The notes beneath the pieces are model-generated. The model saw only the letters and a list, made by a program, of their open reading frames with translations. It did no database searches and was not told the DNA's origin. From an uncultured Gemmiger sp. (GTDB lineage: Bacteria; Bacillota; Clostridia; Oscillospirales; Ruminococcaceae), in the NCBI GenBank assembly GCA_959018215.1, contig CAUEKL010000043.1, positions 1 through 13,009 of the forward strand: a stretch of DNA of 13,009 bases. The letters are read 5' to 3'. Positions 7,862-12,960 of this stretch are shown here, one piece after another. The number at the start of each line of letters is the position of its first letter. Positions within the stretch are counted from its first letter, which is position 1. The translations under genes were made by a program, and so were the position numbers.

Positions 7862-7890
7862 TTGACAGGGCAGGGAAGAGGGTGTATCCT
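7862..7890 (+). promoter_or_regulatory. Promoter of arsR
   Basis: A perfect -35 box TTGACA (7862-7867) lies 17 bases before TATCCT (7885-7890). Transcription should begin near 7896-7897, inside the palindromic operator that follows. Confidence 0.8.
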
Positions 7891-7893
7891 AAC

Positions 7894-7913
7894 ACATAAA
7901 GAAATTTTGATGT
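7894..7913. promoter_or_regulatory. ArsR operator, site 1 (arsR promoter)
   Basis: ACATAAAGAAATTTTGATGT is an imperfect palindrome (arms ACATmAAA / TTTkATGT) lying between the -10 box and the ribosome binding site of arsR. Its reverse complement matches site 2 at 8297-8316 at 18 of 20 positions. The repeat in front of two neighbouring transcription starts, one of them arsR, makes it the likely ArsR binding site for autorepression. Confidence 0.8.
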
Positions 7914-7931
7914 GAGAGGAGGGGCAATTCC

Positions 7932-8255
7932 GTGGCACAGGATTTTCAGGCCGAGGCCAAGGTGTTCAAGGCCTTGTGTGACCCCAAACGGCTGGCCATT
8001 TTGCAGCAGCTGCGCAGCGGGGAAAAGTGCGCCTGCGTATTGCAGGAGCCGTTGGACCTGACCCAGCCGGGACTTTCCTACCATATGAAGATCCTGTGCG
8101 AGTCCGGCCTGGTGGAAAGCACCCAGGTGGGCAAGTGGACCCACTACCGCCTGAGTGAGACCGGGCGGCAGCGGGCGCTGGACCTGCTGGCGGAACTGAC
8201 CCGCCCCCACACCGAAAAGGAATCCTGTTCCGGCGGCTGCGCCTGCGGCCGCTGA
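7932..8255 (+). CDS. arsR: ArsR-family metalloregulatory repressor
   Basis: This 107-residue winged-helix repressor of the ArsR/SmtB family would release DNA when As(III) or a similar ion binds its cysteines. The start is a GTG preceded by AGGAGG with 9-base spacing. KVFKALCDPKRLAILQQL forms the first conserved helices. GEKCACVLQ places Cys33 and Cys35 in the alpha-3 position of the classic CxC arsenic site. The recognition helix is in TQPGLSYHMKIL (about residues 44-55), followed by GKWTHYRL of the wing. The C-terminus ends in a further cysteine cluster CxxxCxC (Cys99, 103, 105), not part of the core fold, which could add a thiol ligand. A terminator follows, but the downstream permease has a matching operator, so ArsR probably controls both units. 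Confidence 0.93.
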   Translation: MAQDFQAEAKVFKALCDPKRLAILQQLRSGEKCACVLQEPLDLTQPGLSYHMKILCESGLVESTQVGKWTHYRLSETGRQRALDLLAELTRPHTEKESCSGGCACGR

Positions 8256-8261
8256 ACCCAT

Positions 8262-8288
8262 GCGCCGTACCCTGCGGCGCCCTTTTTT
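8262..8288 (+). terminator. Terminator or attenuator after arsR
   Basis: GCGCCG (8262-8267) pairs with CGGCGC (8275-8280), then CC and six T (8283-8288). It ends most arsR transcription. Some readthrough into the permease genes is possible. Confidence 0.85.
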
Positions 8289-8315
8289 GGCAATACACAT
8301 CAAAATATTTTTATG
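8287..8315 (+). promoter_or_regulatory. Possible promoter of the arsenic permease unit
   Basis: TTGGCA (8287-8292) directly follows the terminator T-run. Acceptable but weak -10 candidates (TTTATG at 8310 or TATGTA at 8312) occur 17 to 19 bases downstream. They overlap operator site 2. The boxes are poor, so the main support is the operator itself and the terminator before it. Confidence 0.4.
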
Positions 8316-8316
8316 T
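8297..8316. promoter_or_regulatory. ArsR operator, site 2 (permease promoter)
   Basis: ACATCAAAATATTTTTATGT is palindromic except for one symmetric pair, and matches the reverse complement of site 1 at 18 of 20 positions. It sits between the arsR terminator and the ribosome binding site of the permease gene. Its AT-rich sequence stands out in a GC-rich background. Confidence 0.8.
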
Positions 8317-8351
8317 ATGGCTCTGCCGTACAAGACAAGGAGTGACCTGAA

Positions 8352-9356
8352 ATGGAAATCTGGCAATGGATTCAGAACGAGCTGCTGGGCATGCAGTGGC
8401 TCAACCGGCTCATCGGCCGGGGACTGGCGGTCCTGGGGGTGGACGGCACCACCCGTCTGGGGGGCAGCCTGCAATTCTTCTTTTATGATGTGATCAAGAT
8501 CACCATTCTGCTCTGTGTGCTGATCTTCGCCATCTCCTACATCCAGAGCTACTTCCCGCCGGAGCGGGGACGCCGGATTCTGGGGCGGCTCCACGGGCTG
8601 GGGGCCAACACCGCCGCCGCCCTGCTGGGCACCGTCACCCCCTTCTGCTCCTGCTCCTCCATCCCGCTGTTCATCGGCTTTACCGGGGCGGGGCTGCCTT
8701 TGGGGGTCACCTTCTCCTTCCTGATCTCCTCCCCCATGGTGGACCTGGGCAGCCTGGTGCTGCTCATGAGCATCTTCGGCGCCAAGGTGGCTGTGGTGTA
8801 TGTGGTGCTGGGGCTGGTCATTGCGGTGATCGGCGGCTCTCTCATTGAAAAGCTCCACCTGGAAGACCAGGTGGAGGACTTTGTCCGCCATGCCGCCCGC
8901 CCGCCGGAACTGGACCTGCCTCAGCTGCGGGTGCGGGACCGGCTGGGATACGCCCGCAACCAGGCAGTGGGCACCCTGCGCAAGGTCTTTCCCTACATCC
9001 TCATCGGCGTGGGGGTGGGGGCCCTCATCCACAACTGGATTCCCGAAAGCTGGGTCACCGCCGTCCTGGGCAGCCACAACCCCCTGGGCGTGGTGCTGGC
9101 CGTTCTGGTGGGCGTGCCCATGTACGCCGATATCTTCGGCACCATCCCGGTGGCCGAAGCCCTGCTGGGCAAGGGGGCTCAGCTGGGCACCGTGCTCTCC
9201 TTTATGATGGCAGTCACCACCCTGTCCCTGCCTTCCCTCATCATGCTGCGCAAGGCGGTACGCCCTAAGCTGCTGGCCGTGTTTGTGAGCGTCTGTGTGG
9301 TGGGCATCGTCCTGGTGGGCTACCTGTTTAATACAATTCAAGTATTTCTGGTCTAA
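8352..9356 (+). CDS. ArsP-type (DUF318) metalloid/metal permease
   Basis: This 334-residue polytopic membrane protein belongs to the ArsP_1 / DUF318 permease family, whose members export trivalent arsenicals (ArsP) or metals. Around eight hydrophobic segments are visible. The family hallmark TPFCSCSSIPLFIGF (about residues 96-110) holds a Cys-Ser-Cys pair in a membrane segment. SFLISSPMVDL and GVPMYADIFGTIPVAEALLGKG are the other conserved blocks. The start ATG has AAGGAG with 9-base spacing. A hydrophilic loop of about 40 residues (EDQVEDFVRHAARPPEL) separates two membrane halves. It is the only transporter in the arsenic locus, with no ArsB or Acr3, so it is the presumed exporter. Known ArsP proteins prefer methylated or aromatic arsenicals; its pairing with an arsenate reductase suggests inorganic As(III) here, which is an inference. 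Confidence 0.9.
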   Translation: MEIWQWIQNELLGMQWLNRLIGRGLAVLGVDGTTRLGGSLQFFFYDVIKITILLCVLIFAISYIQSYFPPERGRRILGRLHGLGANTAAALLGTVTPFCSCSSIPLFIGFTGAGLPLGVTFSFLISSPMVDLGSLVLLMSIFGAKVAVVYVVLGLVIAVIGGSLIEKLHLEDQVEDFVRHAARPPELDLPQLRVRDRLGYARNQAVGTLRKVFPYILIGVGVGALIHNWIPESWVTAVLGSHNPLGVVLAVLVGVPMYADIFGTIPVAEALLGKGAQLGTVLSFMMAVTTLSLPSLIMLRKAVRPKLLAVFVSVCVVGIVLVGYLFNTIQVFLV

Positions 9357-9377
9357 TATTACAAGGAGGAATATTTT

Positions 9378-9707
9378 ATGGCATTTCTGTTTGGCAAGAA
9401 AAAATCCGAACCCACTTCCTGCGGCTGCGCTTCCGGATGCAGCACCCCGGCGGACAACACCGGCGCTGCCATTCTGATCCTGGGCGGCGGCTGCGCCAAC
9501 TGCCAGGCCCTGGAGCGGGCGGTGCGCGCCGCCATGGCGGAGCTGAACATCCAGGAAGAGGTGGGCCATGTGACCGACTTTGCCCGGATCGCCGCCTACG
9601 GTGTGCTGACCACCCCCGCCCTGGTGGTGGACGGCCAGGTGCTCAGCGCCGGGCAGGTGCTCAGCGTGGAACAGGCCAAGGCCCTGCTGGCGAAAGCGAG
9701 GGGCTGA
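9378..9707 (+). CDS. Small thioredoxin-like (redox-active disulfide) protein with Cys-rich N-terminus
   Basis: This 109-residue protein of the thioredoxin_3 / redox-active disulfide protein 2 type has its active site CANC at residues 39-42 in ILGGGCANCQALERAV, a conserved cis-Pro region (VLTTPALVVDGQVLSAG) and a typical small thioredoxin-fold length. The N-terminus is unusual: a short basic segment (FGKKK) followed by CGCASGC (Cys15, 17, 21) before the fold. The start ATG has AAGGAGG with good spacing and the gene is 21 bases after the permease. It lies one base before arsC, so it is very likely co-translated with it. Probable roles are to reduce ArsC after each turnover or to carry As(III) between ArsC and the permease. 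No signal peptide is seen, so it is cytoplasmic. Confidence 0.87.
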   Translation: MAFLFGKKKSEPTSCGCASGCSTPADNTGAAILILGGGCANCQALERAVRAAMAELNIQEEVGHVTDFARIAAYGVLTTPALVVDGQVLSAGQVLSVEQAKALLAKARG

Positions 9708-9708
9708 G

Positions 9709-10116
9709 ATGGCGCACAAGCCCGTGGTGGCCTTTGTCTGCGTGCACAATTCCTGCCGCAGCCAGATGGCCGAAGCCCTGGGGCGGCATCTGGCCGCCGA
9801 TGTGTTCACCAGCTGTTCCGCCGGCACCGAGACGGTGCCCCGCATCAACCCGGACGCCGTCCGCCTCATGCGGGACCTCTACGGCATTGAGATGGAACAG
9901 ACCCAGTACAGCAAGACCCTGGACAAGCTGCCGCCGGTGGATGTGCTTATCACCATGGGCTGCAACGTCCAGTGCCCGGCCCTGCCCTGCAAACGGCGGG
10001 AGGACTGGGGCCTGGAAGACCCCACCGGCAAAAGCGACGCCGAATTCCGCCGGGTCATCGCCGCCATCGAACAGAAGGTGCTGGCCCTGCGGGACAGCCT
10101 GCAAAACGGGGTGTGA
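9709..10116 (+). CDS. arsC: Arsenate reductase, thiol-dependent LMW-phosphatase type
   Basis: This 135-residue cytoplasmic enzyme of the low-molecular-weight tyrosine phosphatase fold reduces arsenate to arsenite through a cascade of cysteines. The P-loop CVHNSCRS holds the nucleophile Cys11 and Arg17 (CX5R). The Asp104-Pro motif in DWGLEDPTGKSD supplies the general acid. MGCNVQCPALPC provides Cys85, Cys89 and Cys94 for the disulfide relay. The spacing differs from the Cys82/Cys89 pair of the plasmid pI258 enzyme, so the actual relay pair must be tested. The start ATG lies one base after the previous stop. Its own stop is three bases from the stop of the convergent minus-strand gene. A protein phosphatase role is the alternative, but the locus argues for arsenate. 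Confidence 0.92.
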   Translation: MAHKPVVAFVCVHNSCRSQMAEALGRHLAADVFTSCSAGTETVPRINPDAVRLMRDLYGIEMEQTQYSKTLDKLPPVDVLITMGCNVQCPALPCKRREDWGLEDPTGKSDAEFRRVIAAIEQKVLALRDSLQNGV

Positions 10117-10128
10117 GGGTCAGCTCAC
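10113..10128. terminator. Short palindrome spanning the convergent stop codons
   Basis: GTGAG (10113-10117) pairs with CTCAC (10124-10128) around a 6-base loop. It covers both the arsC stop and the stop of the convergent peptidase gene. It is a weak stem with no adjacent T-run; it is the only candidate for transcript end formation between the two genes. No convincing terminator is visible on either strand here. Confidence 0.3.
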
Positions 10129-10860
10129 CGCTTCGCTTTTGAACAGGCCCTGCTCCACCAGGCCCAGGAAATCCGCCAGCAGGTAGGCCATCTGGGCATC
10201 CCCGGCGGAGATGTTTTCCAGCACCACCACCCGGGTGCCGTTGTCGTAGTCCTCGATGGAATACAGCCCCTGCAGGTTCAGCCAGTCCGCAAACTTGCGG
10301 TAGATCTCCGCGTCTCCCACCGATACCGGCCCGATGACCACCGTCTGCCGGGCGGCGGTAGGCAGGGCGGGGCGCTGCACCGGCCCCTCCCCGGGGCCGT
10401 AGGTGTATACGGCGGCGGACGCGGTGTTGAAATCTCCGTCCAGCCACACCAGCGGGTTGCGGCGCACCCCGTCCCAGATCACCTCAAAGTGCAGGTGGGG
10501 GCCGCTCACGTTGCCGGTCTGCCCGCTGTACCCGATGAGCTGGCCTTCCGCCACGTTGGTGCCCGCGGCCACCACCAGGCTGGACAGATGGGCGTACCGG
10601 GTCTGCAGGGTCTTGCCCTGGGCGTTGGCGTGGCGGATGCGCAGGGCGGTGCCGTAACTCTGGTTGCCGGTGGTGGTGCGCCCGTCCCACACCTGGGTCC
10701 AGTCCACCGTGCCGGGCTCCGCCGCGTACACCGGGGTGCCCACTGCCGCCCGCATATCAATGGCGCCGTGGTAGCTGCCATTGTTGTAGTAGTAACCGGC
10801 TGTCAGGGTATGCTGGGCCAAAGGCCAGCTGAGCAGTACGGTGCCGTTGGAAAGTCTCAT
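10120..10860 (-). CDS. M23 (LytM-type) metallopeptidase with duplicated C-terminal domain, no signal peptide
   Basis: This 246-residue zinc endopeptidase is of the type that cuts peptidoglycan peptides. Zinc ligands are His31 and Asp35 (HGAID) and His124 in HLHFE; His91 (YAHLS) and His122 complete the active site, so it should be active. The catalytic domain covers about residues 5-140. After a Pro/Gly-rich linker, residues 172-244 hold two similar halves, VVIGPVSVGDAEIY...FADWLNLQGLYS and VVVLENISAGDAQMA...LADFLGLVEQGLF. The second domain's function is not recognised; the pattern is SPOR-like. No signal peptide exists: the ATG has AAGGAGG upstream and an in-frame TGA at 10882-10884 closes the frame. 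It may be a phage-type lysin remnant or a protein exported in another way. It is convergent with arsC and unrelated to it. Confidence 0.85.
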   Translation of the reverse strand: MRLSNGTVLLSWPLAQHTLTAGYYYNNGSYHGAIDMRAAVGTPVYAAEPGTVDWTQVWDGRTTTGNQSYGTALRIRHANAQGKTLQTRYAHLSSLVVAAGTNVAEGQLIGYSGQTGNVSGPHLHFEVIWDGVRRNPLVWLDGDFNTASAAVYTYGPGEGPVQRPALPTAARQTVVIGPVSVGDAEIYRKFADWLNLQGLYSIEDYDNGTRVVVLENISAGDAQMAYLLADFLGLVEQGLFKSEAVS

Positions 10861-10923
10861 GGGACCATCGCCTCCTTGCCCTCAGCATACGCCGGGCAGG
10901 GGAGCGGTGTGCATCAAACCGAC

Positions 10924-10966
10924 AAAAAACAGCCCCGGCAGGCCGTAAGGCCGCCGGGGCTGCTTT
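10924..10966 (-). terminator. Strong terminator after the EIIC-like gene (possibly bidirectional)
   Basis: A perfect 10-bp stem CAGCCCCGGC (10930-10939) / GCCGGGGCTG (10953-10962) encloses a second small stem GGCC-GTAA-GGCC. On the minus strand a run of six T (complement of 10924-10929) follows, closing the EIIC-like gene. On the plus strand CTTTT follows, a weaker signal with no gene needing it. It also insulates the downstream peptidase gene; I found no convincing promoter for the latter. Confidence 0.92.
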
Positions 10967-10976
10967 TGTATCATTG

Positions 10977-12035
10977 TCAGGAGAGGGTCAGGTCGCCGTC
11001 CTTGATCCACCCGGCCTTGCGCAGGGGCATGGCCACCAGCGGGGTGAGCACGGCGGGCAGGACGATGCAGATGAGCAGCAGCCCCGCCCAGTCAAAGGCG
11101 GACACCGCCGGGCGCAGGCCGGCGGCCGCATCGGCCACCCAGCCGGTGTACACCCCGATGGGCCCCACCAGCCCGCAGGTGCCCATGCCGCTGGACACGG
11201 CGGGACCGTTCTGCTCCAGCCGGAACAGGCAGGTGGCCAGGGGGCCGGTGATGGCCGAGACCACCGTGGGGGGGATCCACACCCGGGGATTGCGCAGGAT
11301 GTTGGGCATCTGGAGCATGCTGGTGCCCAGGCCCTGGCTGACCAGGCCGCCCACGCCGTTTTCCCGGTAGCTCATCACCGCAAAGCCCACCATCTGGGCG
11401 CAGCAGCCCGCCACGGCGGCGCCGCCCGCCAGGCCGGTCAGGCTCAGGGCGGCACAGATGGCCGCCGAGGAGATGGGCAAAGTCAGGGCCACGCCCACCA
11501 GCACCGATACGATGATGCCCATGAGCAGGGGCTGGAGCTCGGTGGCCCACATGATGACGCTGCCCACCGCCGAGGCCGCCGCCCCGATGGCCGGGGCAAA
11601 CAGCACCGAAAGCCCTACCCCGGCCAGGATGGTCACCGCCGGGGTGACCAGGATGTCGATGCGGGTCTCCTTGCTCACCAGCTTGCCCAGCTCCGCCGAC
11701 ACGATGGCAATGAGGTAGACGGCCAGGGGGCCGCCCGCCCCGCCCAGGGTGTTGGCCGCTCCGCCTACCGCAATCAGGCTGAACAGCACCAGCTGGGGGG
11801 CTTTCAGGGCATAGCCGATGGACGCCGCCATGGCCGGGCCCGCCACCGCCGTGGCGTAGGTGCCCGCGTCCACCAGAAAGGCCAGGCCGGTCTGCTCGCC
11901 CAGGGTCTTGATGATGGTGCCGATGAGCAGGCTGGCAAACAGCCCCTGGGCCATGGCGCCCATGGCATCGATGCCGTACCGGTGGGCGGAAAAGATCACG
12001 TCCTTGCGCTTGCAGAATTCCTTGATACTTGCCAC
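10977..12035 (-). CDS. PTS EIIC-like membrane protein (PTS_EIIC_2 / PfoR-like), orphan
   Basis: This 352-residue polytopic membrane protein resembles the sugar-binding EIIC domain of the phosphotransferase system, in the PTS_EIIC_2 family that includes Clostridium perfringens PfoR-like proteins. Recognisable blocks, from memory of the family, are FSAHRYGIDAMGAMAQGLF near the N-terminus, KLVSKETRIDILVTP in the middle, and then LPISSAAI, GCCAQMVGFAV, SYRENGVGGL, QGLGTSMLQMPNI and NPRVWIPPTV. About ten hydrophobic segments are present. The start is a GTG with AGGAGG seven bases upstream; no ATG fits better. No EIIA or EIIB gene is next to it, so it may act as a transporter without phosphorylation, use subunits from elsewhere, or be a sensor. 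It has its own promoter and terminator and is therefore a single-gene unit. Confidence 0.85.
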   Translation of the reverse strand: MASIKEFCKRKDVIFSAHRYGIDAMGAMAQGLFASLLIGTIIKTLGEQTGLAFLVDAGTYATAVAGPAMAASIGYALKAPQLVLFSLIAVGGAANTLGGAGGPLAVYLIAIVSAELGKLVSKETRIDILVTPAVTILAGVGLSVLFAPAIGAAASAVGSVIMWATELQPLLMGIIVSVLVGVALTLPISSAAICAALSLTGLAGGAAVAGCCAQMVGFAVMSYRENGVGGLVSQGLGTSMLQMPNILRNPRVWIPPTVVSAITGPLATCLFRLEQNGPAVSSGMGTCGLVGPIGVYTGWVADAAAGLRPAVSAFDWAGLLLICIVLPAVLTPLVAMPLRKAGWIKDGDLTLS

Positions 12036-12088
12036 AAAAATTCCTCCTATTTTTGAGCGATTTTACCAAAGGTAGACAGGTTGAAAGC

Positions 12089-12117
12089 ATTGTAGCACGC
12101 CTTCCGGCCCATTGCAA
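12089..12117 (-). promoter_or_regulatory. Promoter of the EIIC-like gene (minus strand)
   Basis: Read on the minus strand, TTGCAA (12117-12112) and TACAAT (12094-12089) are 17 bases apart. This is a strong consensus match about 55 bases upstream of the GTG. Its -35 box is only 5 bases from the -35 box of the divergent promoter. Confidence 0.75.
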
Positions 12118-12122
12118 CCACC

Positions 12123-12151
12123 TTGCGAAAAAACAGCGGTTGCGGTACAAT
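12123..12151 (+). promoter_or_regulatory. Promoter of the esterase gene
   Basis: TTGCGA (12123-12128) and TACAAT (12146-12151) have a 17-base spacer. Transcription should start near 12158, about 30 bases before the ATG. The inverted repeat GCAACC (12114-12119) / GGTTGC (12138-12143) brackets this -35 box and overlaps that of the divergent promoter, so a shared regulator site is possible. Confidence 0.72.
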
Positions 12152-12189
12152 GGTTCACGGAACCCAATATAAAGGAGTCTGAGCCAACC

Positions 12190-12960
12190 ATGGTCGAAAC
12201 CTTTACCACCCGCATCACCCCCTATGGGCTGGAGCGCCGGGTGTTCATCCATCTGCCCGAGGACTGGCGGACCTCCGGCAAGCGGTATCCGGTCATCTAC
12301 ATGTTCGACGGCCACAACCTCTTTTTTGATGAAACCGCCACCTACGGCACCTGCTGGGGCCTGAAAAATTACTACGACGCCCACCCGGACTACATCGTGG
12401 TGGGGGTGGAATGCAACCACGAAGGCAACAAGCGGCTGGAAGAATACTGCCCCTATGACAGCGACTGGTTCGACGGCATCCACGGCACCGGCAAGGCGTA
12501 TCTGGACTGGCTGTGCACAGAGTTCAAGACCTATGTGGACAAGACCTGGCCCACCCTGCCCGACCGGGCCCACACCGCCATTGCGGGCAGCAGCATGGGC
12601 GGGCTGATGAGCCTGTACGCCGCCGTGGCCCACAACGATGTTTTCTCCAAGGCGGGCTGCCTGTCCCCCTCGGTGCGGCTGTGCATGGAACCCCTGATGG
12701 CCGACCTGAAAAAAGCCCGGCTGCGGGGGTATACCACCCTCTTCTTCAGCTGGGGGGAAAAGGAGACCAAGGACCAGCACGGCCTGGCCCAGTATACCGA
12801 CAACGCCCTGCAGGTGACCCGGGCACTGCAGAAAGCCGGGGCCACCGTCTATCCCTACCTGCAGATGGGCGGCTCCCACTGTGAAGCCTCCTGGGCGGAA
12901 CAGGTGCCCCTGTATATGCAGGTGCTCTTCGGGGAACCCTGCGGGGAGGTCCAGGCATGA
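12190..12960 (+). CDS. Esterase D-type alpha/beta hydrolase
   Basis: This 256-residue serine hydrolase of the esterase D family (which includes feruloyl and acetyl esterases, S-formylglutathione hydrolase and enterochelin esterase relatives) starts with RVFIHLPEDW and YPVIYMFDGHNLFFD, a usual opening for the family. The nucleophile elbow is GSSMGG with Ser135; His230 in GGSHCEASW is the likely base. The acid is probably one of the Glu/Asp residues in SWGEKETKD (190-195). The ATG is chosen because AAAGGAG and the promoter lie just upstream; the open frame before it is within the promoter region. There is no signal peptide, so it acts in the cytoplasm. Its TGA overlaps the next ATG. The substrate cannot be read; acyl or sugar esters are plausible. 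Confidence 0.88.
   Translation: MVETFTTRITPYGLERRVFIHLPEDWRTSGKRYPVIYMFDGHNLFFDETATYGTCWGLKNYYDAHPDYIVVGVECNHEGNKRLEEYCPYDSDWFDGIHGTGKAYLDWLCTEFKTYVDKTWPTLPDRAHTAIAGSSMGGLMSLYAAVAHNDVFSKAGCLSPSVRLCMEPLMADLKKARLRGYTTLFFSWGEKETKDQHGLAQYTDNALQVTRALQKAGATVYPYLQMGGSHCEASWAEQVPLYMQVLFGEPCGEVQA

Noticed and set aside
6199..7938. Minus-strand open frame of 579 codons opposite malQ
   Set aside because: malQ on the plus strand has all catalytic residues and matched start and stop signals; the antisense frame has no recognisable fold or ribosome binding site.
9332..9376. AATAC/GTATT and AATATT/AATATT inverted repeats around the end of the arsenic permease gene as a third ArsR operator
   Set aside because: They do not match the ACAT-N12-ATGT operator pattern and partly lie in coding sequence; short AT palindromes are expected by chance around a ribosome binding site.
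7587..9869. Long open frame on the minus strand (760 codons) opposite malQ, arsR, the permease and the thioredoxin-like gene
   Set aside because: It spans terminators, promoters and four confident genes, and is full of His/Gln/Gly-rich low-complexity sequence. Not a gene.
10882..10917. TATGCT and TTGATG on the minus strand as a promoter for the M23 peptidase gene
   Set aside because: The spacing is about 22 bases, too long for a sigma-70 type promoter, and both boxes are weak.
12112..12189. N-terminal extension of the esterase to an upstream ATG
   Set aside because: The extension covers the promoter boxes and the ribosome binding site; the ATG at 12190 fits the family start.
11092..12879. 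Minus-strand open frame of 595 codons overlapping the EIIC-like gene and the esterase
   Set aside because: It reads in another frame through the EIIC-like gene and opposite the esterase, crossing both promoters, and has a repetitive Gly/Arg/His-rich composition.
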